DNA of 64,000 bases from Rhizobium sp. FKL33 (GTDB lineage: Bacteria; Pseudomonadota; Alphaproteobacteria; Rhizobiales; Rhizobiaceae), in the NCBI RefSeq assembly GCF_005222915.1, contig NZ_STFX01000052.1, positions 791 through 64,790 of the forward strand, given 5' to 3'. The notes under the pieces are model-generated. The model ran no database searches, was not told where the DNA came from, and saw only the letters and a program-made list of their open reading frames with translations. A program made the position numbers and the translations under genes. This document shows, one piece after another, positions 9,407 to 17,757 of this stretch; positions within the stretch are counted from its first letter, which is position 1, and every line of letters starts with the position of its first letter.

Positions 9407-10936
9407 GCCGCTTCTCCCGCATCCGACGACAGGAGGCGCATGTAGGCTTTCGCCGAAGTCGTCTCGACCGTCGCCCTCGGCAGGTAGGGATAGATGGACA
9501 GGTCCAGTCGCGGCGGTCGGCGTTCCACCTGGCACAGGATCAGATGCTTGACTGCATCGAAGCCGATCGCCCCAAGTTGCAGGGCCTGCGTCACCGCCGC
9601 ATGCAAATCGGCAAGGTCGAAGTTCTCCAGCAGGCGCAGGACCAGCACATACTCACGCCGGCCATGCTTGGCCATGCGGCCTTCCATCAGTCGGCGCAGC
9701 GTAGCAAACTCTTCCGGCAGGTCCCAGCCCTGAAGGGGCGCTGCCTGATCCAGCGCATTGATCTTCTGCTCGATCAGCGGCAGGTAATGCACGGGATCGA
9801 AGACGACGTCTTCCCGTTCCCAGCTCCGGGGATGGCGAGCGATGATCGCGCCTCGGCAACCGATCACCACCTCGTCGACATAGCCTCGAACCCAAACATC
9901 CTGATGGCCGTAGGCGACCGGCACGGAATAGTCGTTGGTCTTGTAACGGACCAGCGACTGGGCCGTGACTTTCGCACTCGCCTGGTCGCAGGCATCGAAT
10001 GGAGAGGCCGGCAACGCACGCATGGCAGCAAGATCACGCTGCAGCCGCTCTCCGATCGTCTCGCTCTCGCCGCGCAGTCTGTCGCGCTGGCGTTTGCGGC
10101 ATTGCTCTTCCAGCCAGACGTTGAAGGCGTCCCAGGTAGCAAACTGCGGAATCGGAACCATGAAGTTGCGCCGGGCGTAGCCAACGAGACCCTCGACATT
10201 CCCCTTGTCGTTGCCCTTGCCGGGACGGCCGTAACGATCCCGGATCAGATAATGGGACAGAAACCCGCTGAACAGCGTCGCGCGCTTGCGGGCGCCATCG
10301 GGCAGGATCTTCGCAACACCTTGCCCGGCAGGGCATGCTTGCATGCCCGAGAGGGGGGCAGCGGTCATTGTCGTAGACGATCGATTGCGGCACTGCGCCG
10401 AAGAAGGCGAACGCATGGACGTGGCCGTCGATCCAAGCCTCGGCCACCGCCGCAGGATAAGCCCGCACGTAGCAGCCGTCGCTATGCGGCAAGTCGAGCA
10501 CGAAGAAATGCGCCTTCTGCTCCACGCCGCCAATCACCACCATCGCCTCGCCGAAATCGGCCTGCGCATGGCCCGGTGGATGAGCCAATGGCACAAACAC
10601 CTCCTGGCGACGCTGATCCCGCTCACGAATATAGTCCTTGATGATCGTGTAGCCGCCGGTGAACCCGCATTCGTCACGAAGCCGGTCGAACACCCGCTTG
10701 GCCGTATGGCGCTGCTTGCGCGGCAGCTTCACGTCCTCATCAAGCCAATGCTCGATCGTCGGAATAAACGCATCCAGCTTCGGCCGCCGGATCGGTGATT
10801 GCCGCTGATAGCCGGGTGGCGTCGAATAGGACAGCATCTTGGAAACACTGTCGCGCGAAATGTTGAAATGCTTTGCAGCCTGACGCCGGCTCATTCCTTC
10901 AGAACAAGCCAGACGAACCCTCAGATAAAGTTCCAC
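9403..10936 (-). pseudogene. istA: IS21-family transposase IstA, frameshifted
   Basis: Two partial frames make up one IstA. The N-terminal part (GTG 10936 down to about 10358) has the helix-turn-helix MSRRQAAKHFNISRDSV and the first part of the DDE domain (GHAQADFGEA, then PQSIVYDNDRC). The C-terminal part (about 10317 to 9403) resumes with VAKILPDGARKRATLFSGF and GRPGKGNDKGNVEGLVGYA. Between TGC 10358-10360 and GTT 10315-10317 lie 40 nt where about one codon is expected, so a net insertion of about 37 nt shifts the frame. Both flanking parts are otherwise intact, so the lesion looks recent. Confidence 0.88.
10318..10357. repeat. Palindromic ~37-bp insert within istA
   Basis: This stretch interrupts the conserved IstA reading frame. 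Its core is the perfect inverted repeat GGGCATGC-TT-GCATGCCC at 10331-10348, flanked by a C-rich tract on the minus strand (10353-10358). The exact borders are uncertain by a few bases because they are inferred from the expected IstA protein sequence. Confidence 0.6.
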
Positions 10937-10982
10937 GGTATAAATCCCCAGCCCTCCTGCATGCGTCGCAGAAGGGAAAATA

Positions 10983-11051
10983 GGTGGCCGACTTTTACGC
11001 CGCCCGAGGCGGGACTATCCCGCCGCTACCGTGGACTAATTTTGCACCGCC
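10983..11051 (-). repeat. Right-end terminal repeats of the IS21 element
   Basis: Inverted relative to the left end: 10983-11005 (rc core GTAAAAGTCGGCCACC) and 11031-11051 (rc core GCAAAATTAGTCCAC). The order and spacing are looser than on the left. Confidence 0.65.
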
Positions 11052-11060
11052 GCTCTCACA

Positions 11061-11278
11061 CGTTCCAGCTTCTTCGTGAACAGGCAGGCTCCTTGGCCAT
11101 CATGCCAGATGACCTTGATCAGGCCACCGCCACGACCGCGGAAGACGAACAGGTGTCCGCACATCGGATCGCGCTTCAGCGTCTCTTGCACCATCAGTGA
11201 CAGACCAGGGAAACCCTTGCGCATGTCTGTATGGCCTGTCGCCAGCCAGACCTTCACACCAGCGGGGACCGGGATCAT
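11061..11278 (-). pseudogene. IS66 TnpB, truncated at C-terminus
   Basis: Begins MIPVPAGVKVWLATGHTDMR and continues through GLIKVIWHDGQGACLFTKKLER, all standard for the IS66 accessory protein TnpB. After KKLER the protein reads into the IS21 terminus and stops at 11036. The start ATG 11278 overlaps the tnpA stop (ATGA). The normal protein is about 115-120 aa; here about 72 native residues remain. Confidence 0.85.
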
Positions 11279-11685
11279 CGCCGACCCAGCACACACTCGA
11301 GAATGCGACCGAGCGCCTCCGTGTCGATGCCGCTGTCCACACGGACACGGCGACCGCGGCCCATCTCAATCGTCACATCGCTACGCTTCCGACGGGGTTG
11401 CGGCAAAACTGGCGCTTCTGAGGCGGCGGGCTGGACTGCCGGCGCGGCCTCCAACACGATCACAGGCACCAAGGTGTTCGCCACCTGAAGCGACGACTCC
11501 TTGATCCGGCAGAGTTCCTTGCGGCACCGAAAGAGCTGGCTCACGTGGATGCCGGCCGCACGGGCAATCTCGGAAAGAACCGCACCGGGCTCAAGGCAGG
11601 CTGCAACAAGCCGCTCTTTGTCCTCGCGAGACCAGCGCCGACGGCGCTCGACAGACGTGATCACTTCAATCGGATGCTTCGTCAT
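11275..11685 (-). CDS. IS66-family accessory protein TnpA
   Basis: 136 aa. The N-terminal helix-turn-helix reads RRRWSREDKERLVAACLEPG followed by LSEIARAAGIHVSQLFRCR. The C-terminal segment VTIEMGRGRRVRVDSGIDTE is the second conserved block of IS66 OrfA. It is translationally coupled to tnpB. The gene looks complete but its element is not. Confidence 0.85.
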   Translation of the reverse strand: MTKHPIEVITSVERRRRWSREDKERLVAACLEPGAVLSEIARAAGIHVSQLFRCRKELCRIKESSLQVANTLVPVIVLEAAPAVQPAASEAPVLPQPRRKRSDVTIEMGRGRRVRVDSGIDTEALGRILECVLGRR

Positions 11686-11885
11686 AGGACTACTCCTAGT
11701 GTTTGCACTAGGACTTCCAATGTTCGCATCAAGCTCGCAATACGGCCCTCACCGTGGGCTTACCGTACTTGTGTAGACTGCGTAAATGATAAAATCGAAC
11801 ATGAGCTTAGGAAAATATGGTTTGCAAACACAGCACATTTCCACTTAGAAACGCCTGGGTTCATTTTTGGAAGGGGAATTCTTAG

Positions 11886-13010
11886 ATGGCGGGGAGAGAT
11901 ATCAATCCAGCGTATAACCATATTCCCGCGCTCGACGGATTGCGTGGATTGGCAATCGCGCTAGTGATAGCGGTTCATTGTTACTACAGAGGCCCTAACA
12001 TTAACGCGTCCCCAATTTTTTCGGGAATTCTCATATTTGGCTGGTCTGGAGTTGAACTGTTTTTTGTTTTATCGGGCTTTTTGATCACGTCAATTCTCGC
12101 AAAATCTAGATCAGAAGGCGGCACTTATAGGATTTTCCTCCTTAATCGAACAGCCCGTATTGCCCCCCTATATTTTCTCGTTTTGACAGGATTTCTTCTT
12201 TTGTCGTTTTTGCCGCTCCCCAACGAGGCAGCGAACCCGCTCCAAAACTATCGGGAATATTGGTTTGTATATTGGTTTTATATTAGTAATTTCTCTGACA
12301 TACTCAAATTAAACAACGATTCTGCAAACATCATACTAGGACCCGCATGGTCGCTCGCGATAGAACAGCATTTCTATTTGATATGGCCAATTATTGTTTT
12401 GCGTTTTAGTACGAAGGCCGCAAAGTCTATAATTTCACTCTGCTACCTAGTTTTAGTTGTTTTTCGCCTTTTTCTAGTCGGACACATCGATCCCCAGGCG
12501 ATATACCATTTCACACTTTTCCACTTCGATGGATTGGCCATAGGCTCGTTATTGGCGCTTTGGCTCCCATCGATATCGAAATACCGGGCCCTTGCACCAG
12601 CCGCTCTAGTTTTTTCAGCAGCGTCGCTGCTCGTTTTGATACTCTATGCCGGGACCTCGCATTACATGAATCCTCTTATTCAAAAGTGGGGCTATGTGGC
12701 GATAAGCACATTTTACGGCTGCCTCATCATTTCAACTATAACGAGCGCACCGATGGAAAGGATCTTCTCGGGAAAAGTCCTCAGAATAGTTGGGAAATAT
12801 TCTTATTTCACGTATTTAGTACATTGGCCAATTTTGCTTATTCTCGACAAATTACCGCTTTCAGGTTGGACAGCCTGGACAATGTTCTTTTTCCTTTTTA
12901 CTGCAATTACAACAGCCCTAGGATCTTTATGCTGGCGACTATTCGAAAAGCCTATGTTGGATCTAATACGCGGCCTCGCTAGAGAGAAGACATCTCGGCA
13001 TCCATCTTGA
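11886..13010 (+). CDS. Acyltransferase 3 family protein (OafA/YrhL-like)
   Basis: 374 aa membrane protein of the acyltransferase-3 family, which O-acylates sugars of surface polysaccharides. The N-terminal catalytic block IPALDGLRGLAIALVIAVH has the conserved first-helix His. VELFFVLSGFLI and RIAPLYFLV (the family's R-x10-H and R/E helix regions) follow, then GPAWSLAIEQHFYLIWP at about residue 155. Around ten membrane helices are apparent. It lies between IS66 ends on both sides and is AT-rich like the upstream operon, so it belongs functionally to the polysaccharide locus and was probably shuffled with it. Confidence 0.88.
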   Translation: MAGRDINPAYNHIPALDGLRGLAIALVIAVHCYYRGPNINASPIFSGILIFGWSGVELFFVLSGFLITSILAKSRSEGGTYRIFLLNRTARIAPLYFLVLTGFLLLSFLPLPNEAANPLQNYREYWFVYWFYISNFSDILKLNNDSANIILGPAWSLAIEQHFYLIWPIIVLRFSTKAAKSIISLCYLVLVVFRLFLVGHIDPQAIYHFTLFHFDGLAIGSLLALWLPSISKYRALAPAALVFSAASLLVLILYAGTSHYMNPLIQKWGYVAISTFYGCLIISTITSAPMERIFSGKVLRIVGKYSYFTYLVHWPILLILDKLPLSGWTAWTMFFFLFTAITTALGSLCWRLFEKPMLDLIRGLAREKTSRHPS

Positions 13011-13071
13011 AATGTCTATGCATGCTGAGCAGAATTGCAGCTATTCGAGGGTGATGGGGGCACCAGCCCTT

Positions 13072-13222
13072 TGAATATCCCAGAGTTTCGTAGACACCCT
13101 CGGGTTAGATTTTCTGCTGCTTTTTGAACTCGACGGGCGACAGCACGCCGCTCCTGACGTGCTTGCGTTTCGGGTTATAGAACATTTCGATGTAGTCCAA
13201 CACAGAGGTGGCTCGGGAATTT
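13072..13222 (-). pseudogene. IS3-family remnant: end of OrfB plus terminal repeat
   Basis: The minus strand encodes NSRATSVLDYIEMFYNPKRK and onward to LSPVEFKKQQKI with stop at 13105-13107, the standard C-terminus of an IS3-family (IS407-like) OrfB integrase. Just beyond it, 13072-13098 (TGAATATCCCAGAGTTTCG and following GTAGACACC) resembles the element's terminal inverted repeat. Everything upstream of NSR is missing and replaced by an IS66 fragment. Confidence 0.8.
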
Positions 13223-13236
13223 TGAACAGCCGGGAA

Positions 13237-13700
13237 AAGTGGCGATCATCACCTTTACCACACCGGACGGACCAATCATGATGACGCCTTCAAGGCCTGG
13301 ATTACGGCGGCAATCGTCACTGCGTCGCCGCCAGAGGCGATCCTGACGATCGCTCCACCAACCTCCAGCTCGATTGCCGCAATGGGAGGCGCTTGCCTCG
13401 CTATCGTCTTTCGACATGGCGGAGGCCGCTCTACCGCTCGTTCAACGACCGCAGGCACAACCAGCGGCGGCAAGGCTGGCTCCGCTTACTTACGAACCTG
13501 CCGCCGCCAAGTGAACAATTGACCGGAGATAAACCATGCCGTCACGCAAGAGCGCTCACCGACATCTCTCCGCTATAGCTCTCGGCGACGATCCGATCCT
13601 TCTCCTCATCGCTCCAGGCGCGCCTGCGGCCGACTCCGGTGAAAACCTCAAACCGTTGCACCGGCACATGCGCGCTGGTGATATGCGTAAACCGTGTAAT
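13237..13700 (-). pseudogene. IS66-family remnant: decayed tnpA and start of tnpB
   Basis: Read on the minus strand, about 13690-13540 encodes EVFTGVGRRRAWSDEEKDRI followed by VAESYSGEMSVSALA, the IS66 TnpA N-terminus, then hits an in-frame stop. 13473-13276 in another frame gives IELEVGGAIVRIASGGDAVT and IQALKASS, the TnpA C-terminus. ATG 13279 then starts TnpB (MIGPSGVVKVMIAT), which ends abruptly at about 13237 where the IS3 fragment begins. This is a different IS66 subfamily from the copy at 11061-11763. Confidence 0.75.
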
Positions 13701-13784
13701 CTCCGCCAAATCAATCGCAGCACGGAGTTATCTGGTTTTCGGAATTGGCTCTCCTGTTCCTATTCCGAATTCAGAGGACCAAGA

Positions 13785-13976
13785 CTAGCAAGCGACTCGC
13801 CTTGGTGTCAAAAAAATCAGTACCAAACACAAGCCTGAAAATATCAAAATGACTGGTGCCAACAAAACTATCGCTAACAACCAGAGATAATGATCATAGC
13901 GCTGGGGTCGAAGGCCATAGACGAGACCCGCATAGAACAGCACCGATAACACGACCCATATTTGCCAGACAGCCAT
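13785..13976 (-). CDS. Small membrane protein, unknown
   Basis: 63 aa with two hydrophobic helices (about residues 4-21 and 28-55) separated by GLRPQRYDHY; inner-membrane location inferred. ATG 13976 is chosen because GGAGGG stands 5-10 bases upstream, a strong ribosome binding site; the open frame continues upstream without similarity. It sits alone between an IS66 remnant and a broken acyltransferase. I do not recognise the family. Confidence 0.5.
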   Translation of the reverse strand: MAVWQIWVVLSVLFYAGLVYGLRPQRYDHYLWLLAIVLLAPVILIFSGLCLVLIFLTPRRVAC

Positions 13977-14411
13977 GTGGCTCCCTCCAGTTTTCATCTT
14001 CGAAGTTAGGTTGGCGCGGCGGGACAATCAAGCGGTTTGGCCCAGTGTTGCGAACCAAAACCCAGCCTTGGTTAAACGCACCGGCGCTCGGCACAAAGGC
14101 CAAGGGGACTACCTCGCAAAAAAATACTTTTTTTCAATAAGTTACGATTTATTCGTATTTGCGAAGCAACGAGGCAACTAGCGATGGTTTCGAGCAAGTT
14201 TACTCGTCGGCGTATCGATGCCTAAATGCACGCCGAACTGCACGCTTTGCGAACAATATGACGGAACAGGATTGTGCAATGATTAACTAATATTGCAGAA
14301 TATCTGAAGATGCCTTTAAAACACCACAAAAATGCAAATATACGCTGTTTATAAAATTTCGATTTCAATATATCGCAAAAAATAACTTCCTGACAGGAAA
14401 TATTTATAGGA

Positions 14412-15511
14412 TTGGCACAAGGATTGGATGCGCGAAAAGATATTCCGGAACTGACAGCACTTCGTTTTGTAGCGGCTATGGCAGTGGTTATTTCATATTT
14501 TCACGGGCTCGAATTTTTGAATGCTCCGCTTTTGCATCATATGCTGGACGGTGAACGTCCTGCTGTAGCGTTTTTCTTCACCCTTTCAGGATTTGTCCTG
14601 GCACTTCGATATCGCCCGGATGAAATCAGAGCCCCTTACTACCTCGCACGGTTTGCAAAAGTATATCCGGTTGATCTTTTTGGGTTGGCGATATCAGCAC
14701 CGACCGTCCTCTACGTCGCTGCTACCAGTTCCTCTTTGTCCGAGACGATGTTCTCGTTGAAAGGCAACGTGTCCGCACTGCTTATTGCAAGCCTGATTTG
14801 CCAAATTTTGCTGATTACGGCATGGACCCCTATCGCGGACTTAATCAGCCATGGAATGGGCCAGCTTGGAGCCTTTCTTGCGAGGCATTTTTTTATGCTC
14901 TTTTCCCGTTCCTCCGTCGTGTGCTCATTCTCCAGAGTGTCCGCGCATTACTGTCTGTCGTCGCTATCGCCTGGATACTTCAATTAATATGGTGCTTACT
15001 GATCCCGGTTTTGGCACCACCGAATCGCGCCGGGTTTCTGGTATCCCAATTCCCGCTTCCTCATCTGTTCGACTTCATAACTGGCGCAGTTTGCGGAACG
15101 CTCTATACTAGCGGTGAAATGCGGGCGCTGTATCATTACTGGCATGTAGCGGCCATCTCCTTTGCGGCTATTGTACTCCTGAGTATGACGCAGCCTGTCA
15201 AACCCGCATATCTAGCGCATGGACCGTTTTTTGCACTCTTAATCTCTGCGGTGGCGACAGGCCTTGGCACGCCGCTTTTAAGCCAACGTCTGGTCGTGCT
15301 CCTCGGCGCATCAAGTTATTCACTGTAGATCATTCATATCCCTGTGCTGTTAGCCCTGAAGGCATTTATGAGCATGTTGGTGCCATGGCCTCTTTTGTTG
15401 TGCGCCCTATTTCTAACCAGCATTCTGGTGTTCACTTTCGGTGAGGAACCATTACGTAAGAAAATCATGAAATTTGGTAGACGCAGCAATGTCTATTCGC
15501 CGATCAAATAA
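14412..15511 (+). pseudogene. Acyltransferase 3 family protein, two lesions
   Basis: An acyltransferase-3 protein is readable across three segments. The N-terminal segment (IPELTALRFVAAMAVVISYF, then FFFTLSGFVLALRY) runs to about 14830. A one-base-type frameshift near 14830-14850 moves the reading to the frame giving NQPWNGPAWSLSCEAFFYAL. A TAG at 15326-15328 replaces a residue in SYSL-x-IIHIPV, after which the frame continues to TAA 15511. The start is unclear: TTG 14412 is the most upstream option. Composition is AT-rich. It would have decorated the polysaccharide; loss may alter the surface antigen. Confidence 0.8.
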
Positions 15512-15746
15512 AATAATTCACAACACACGAATCACGTTTGGGATTTTTTCCGTAATGGCTTTTTAGAACTTCTGATTCCATTTATCGTCCGCGATTTTCA
15601 GTTCATTTGAACTATATCTAACGAACTGGTCGGTTAACCCCTCTATAATGTTTACCTGGATTTGGAGTTAAATTGCTTTACAGCCTGGCAACAACAGCGG
15701 TATGTATTAGCTCGAATAGAGCAGCGAGCAAGACCGGGTAGAAAAG

Positions 15747-17060
15747 ATGCGCATCGTCATGATTGGGTCGGGTTATGTTGGTCTCGTATCCGGCGCCTGC
15801 CTTGCGGATTTCGGCCATCACGTCACCTGCGTCGATAAGTCCGAAGCCAAGATCGAGGCGCTCAAGGCCGGCAAGTCGCCGATTTTCGAACCCGGCCTCG
15901 AAGCCCTGATCGCCAACAATGCTGCAGCCGGCCGTCTCGATTTCACCCTCGATCTCGCTTCCGCCGTGACTGAGGCCGATGTCGTCTTCATCGCGGTCGG
16001 CACGCCGTCGCGCCGCGGCGACGGCCATGCGGATCTGAGTTATGTCTATGCCGCCGCCCGCGAAATCGCCGCCAGCGTCACCGGCTTCACCGTCATCGTC
16101 ACCAAATCCACCGTGCCCGTCGGCACCGGCGACGAGGTCGAGCGCATCTTCCGCGAAGAGTTCCCGGACAAGGACGTCGCCGTCGTCTCCAATCCCGAAT
16201 TCCTGCGCGAAGGCGCCGCCATTTCCGACTTCAAGCGCCCCGACCGCATCGTGGTCGGCGCAGAGGATTCGCGCGCCATCGACGCGATGCGCGAAGTCTA
16301 TCGCCCGCTCTATCTCAACGAAGCGCCGCTGTTCTTCTGCGAACGCCGCACCTCCGAACTGATCAAATACGCCGCCAACGCCTTCCTGGCGATGAAGATC
16401 ACCTTCATCAACGAGATCGCCGATCTCTGCGAAACCATCGGCGCCGACGTGCAGAAGGTCGCCAAGGGCATCGGCATGGACAAGCGTATCGGCGACAAGT
16501 TCCTGCATGCCGGGCCCGGTTACGGCGGCTCCTGCTTCCCCAAGGACACGCTGGCGCTGGTCAAGACCGCCCAGGATTACGACAGCCCGGTGAGGCTGAT
16601 CGAGACGACAGTCGCCATCAACGACAACCGCAAGCGCGCCATGGGCCGCAAGGTCATCGCCGCCTGCGACGGTTCCGTGCGCGGCAAGAAGATCGCCATT
16701 CTCGGCCTGACCTTCAAGCCCAACACCGACGACATGCGCGACGCCCCGTCGATCGCCATCATCCAGGCGCTGCAGGACGCAGGCGCGTCGGTCCATGCGT
16801 TCGATCCCGAAGGCATGGACGCGGCAAAGCCGATGCTGGGCGACGTGACCTATGGCAAGGACCCCTACGAGATAGCCGACGGCGCCGACGCCGTGGTGCT
16901 GGTCACCGAATGGGACGCTTTCCGTGCGCTGGACTTCCGCAAGCTCAAGGCGACCATGGCCGGAGACGTGGTGGTGGACCTGCGCAACGTCTATAACGCC
17001 GCCGAACTCGCCAAAAACGGCTTCCGCTACACGGCGATCGGCAAGGCCCAGAAGGGCTGA
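15747..17060 (+). CDS. ugd: UDP-glucose 6-dehydrogenase
   Basis: 437 aa cytoplasmic enzyme oxidising UDP-glucose to UDP-glucuronate with two NAD+. The N-terminal Rossmann motif MIGSGYVGLVSGACLADFGH is at residues 5-24. The catalytic Cys lies in GPGYGGSCFPKDTLAL at about residue 260, and the central helix with ELIKYAANAFLAMKITFINE precedes it. GLTFKPNTDDMRDAPS marks the C-terminal UDP-binding domain. GC-rich with host-like codons, in contrast to the genes upstream, so it marks the conserved edge of the polysaccharide locus. A strong terminator follows at 17081. Confidence 0.96.
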   Translation: MRIVMIGSGYVGLVSGACLADFGHHVTCVDKSEAKIEALKAGKSPIFEPGLEALIANNAAAGRLDFTLDLASAVTEADVVFIAVGTPSRRGDGHADLSYVYAAAREIAASVTGFTVIVTKSTVPVGTGDEVERIFREEFPDKDVAVVSNPEFLREGAAISDFKRPDRIVVGAEDSRAIDAMREVYRPLYLNEAPLFFCERRTSELIKYAANAFLAMKITFINEIADLCETIGADVQKVAKGIGMDKRIGDKFLHAGPGYGGSCFPKDTLALVKTAQDYDSPVRLIETTVAINDNRKRAMGRKVIAACDGSVRGKKIAILGLTFKPNTDDMRDAPSIAIIQALQDAGASVHAFDPEGMDAAKPMLGDVTYGKDPYEIADGADAVVLVTEWDAFRALDFRKLKATMAGDVVVDLRNVYNAAELAKNGFRYTAIGKAQKG

Positions 17061-17080
17061 AGAGCGTATCGAGACCAAGA

Positions 17081-17115
17081 AAAAAGCCGCTGGGTCGCCC
17101 CGGCGGCTTTTTTTT
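17081..17115 (+). terminator. Rho-independent terminator after ugd
   Basis: AAAAAGCCGC and GCGGCTTTTT form the stem with an inner GGG/CCC pairing and a T-run of eight at 17108-17115. It lies 20 bp after the ugd stop. Confidence 0.9.
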
Positions 17116-17757
17116 GCGGTTGCATACCACTCAATACAAAAAACCATCGGATGGAAGAAGCGCATATGCGGTTAGACCCATCGGCGCATGCTGTCAGTCG
17201 TTTTGCGGCAACCGCAGCGCATTTACGGGATTCGCCTCCCACATAGAGGTTTCCGCTGATCGGCGAACGACATTAGGTGTTCGCCTACTGGCGCCTTTGT
17301 GACGCGATAGAGCAGCGGCCAACCGCCAATCAGCCGTATCTTCCCAGATAACGGCAATGATATCCCGGTTAGAGACAACAGTCCCGCCTGTTATCTTGGG
17401 ATTGCGGATAATCCTCGCTCGCCAAAGAGCGGTGCAAGCCATTGAATTACATATATCTTGCGCGTCTTGAGCCCATGGTGCGACGAAACTGTTTTCCGAC
17501 CAAAAACAGGCCAGCAAAAAACATCCCGACGTATTCCATTCGGGCCAAAACCAAAAAAACCGGACTTCTATTCCGGCACTAAGTCACTGTTTTGAAGATA
17601 TTTTCTCTAATTTTCCTGGCGTTAGGGAAAATTCTTCGGAGACGGGTTCGCGCTAGTTTGCAACCACCGTCAGATCGTTTTGACGTGTCGCATGACGGGT
17701 CCAACGTCCCGCTCTGCAACTTTCACGGTCAGCGAATTAGGTCTTCTCCTGCGGGCC
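17116..17757. other. Intergenic, no convincing gene
   Basis: About 640 bp between ugd and the DUF2161 gene. A minus-strand open frame (17194-17517, 107 aa) exists but has no recognised domain, no clear ribosome binding site and odd composition; I do not call it. The only structure seen is the possible terminator at 17553-17576. Confidence 0.5.
17553..17576 (-). terminator. Possible terminator for the DUF2161 gene
   Basis: On the minus strand CCGGA-ATAGAAG-TCCGG is followed by seven T. The stem is only 5 bp and it lies about 180 bp after the stop, so support is modest. Confidence 0.4.

Larger units (their letters stand above)
8505..11060 (-). mobile_element. IS21-family insertion sequence with defective istA
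   Basis: About 2.56 kb, the usual length for IS21. It contains istA and istB in the family's order and overlap, on the minus strand. I set the ends at TGT (8505-8507) and ACA (11058-11060), because each end carries two copies of a related repeat: 8512-8532 and 8535-8556 on the left, 10983-11005 and 11031-11051 inverted on the right. No target duplication is visible: the flank left of 8505 ends CTCTCTAC and the flank right of 11060 begins CGTTCCAG. Right of the element lies a truncated IS66 tnpB. istA is frameshifted, so the copy is not autonomous. Confidence 0.85.
11061..11763 (-). mobile_element. IS66-family remnant (tnpA plus truncated tnpB)
   Basis: One end of an IS66 element: an intact tnpA-like gene and the first two thirds of tnpB, cut by the IS21 end at 11060. 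The outer end is placed at 11763, where the minus strand reads GTAAGCCCACGG, similar to the GTAAGC start of IS66 termini. The rest of tnpB and all of tnpC are absent on the other side of IS21, so the element is dead. Confidence 0.75.

Noticed and set aside
9361-10641. Plus-strand open frame of 426 codons across istA/istB
   Set aside because: It is antisense to the IS21 genes, has arginine- and glutamine-rich composition and no domain; istA and istB on the minus strand are clear.
15678-17165. Minus-strand open frame of 495 codons across ugd
   Set aside because: Antisense shadow of a GC-rich gene; ugd on the plus strand has all catalytic motifs.
17194-17517. Minus-strand open frame of 107 codons between ugd and the DUF2161 gene
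   Set aside because: No recognised domain, no good ribosome binding site and unusual composition; kept as intergenic.
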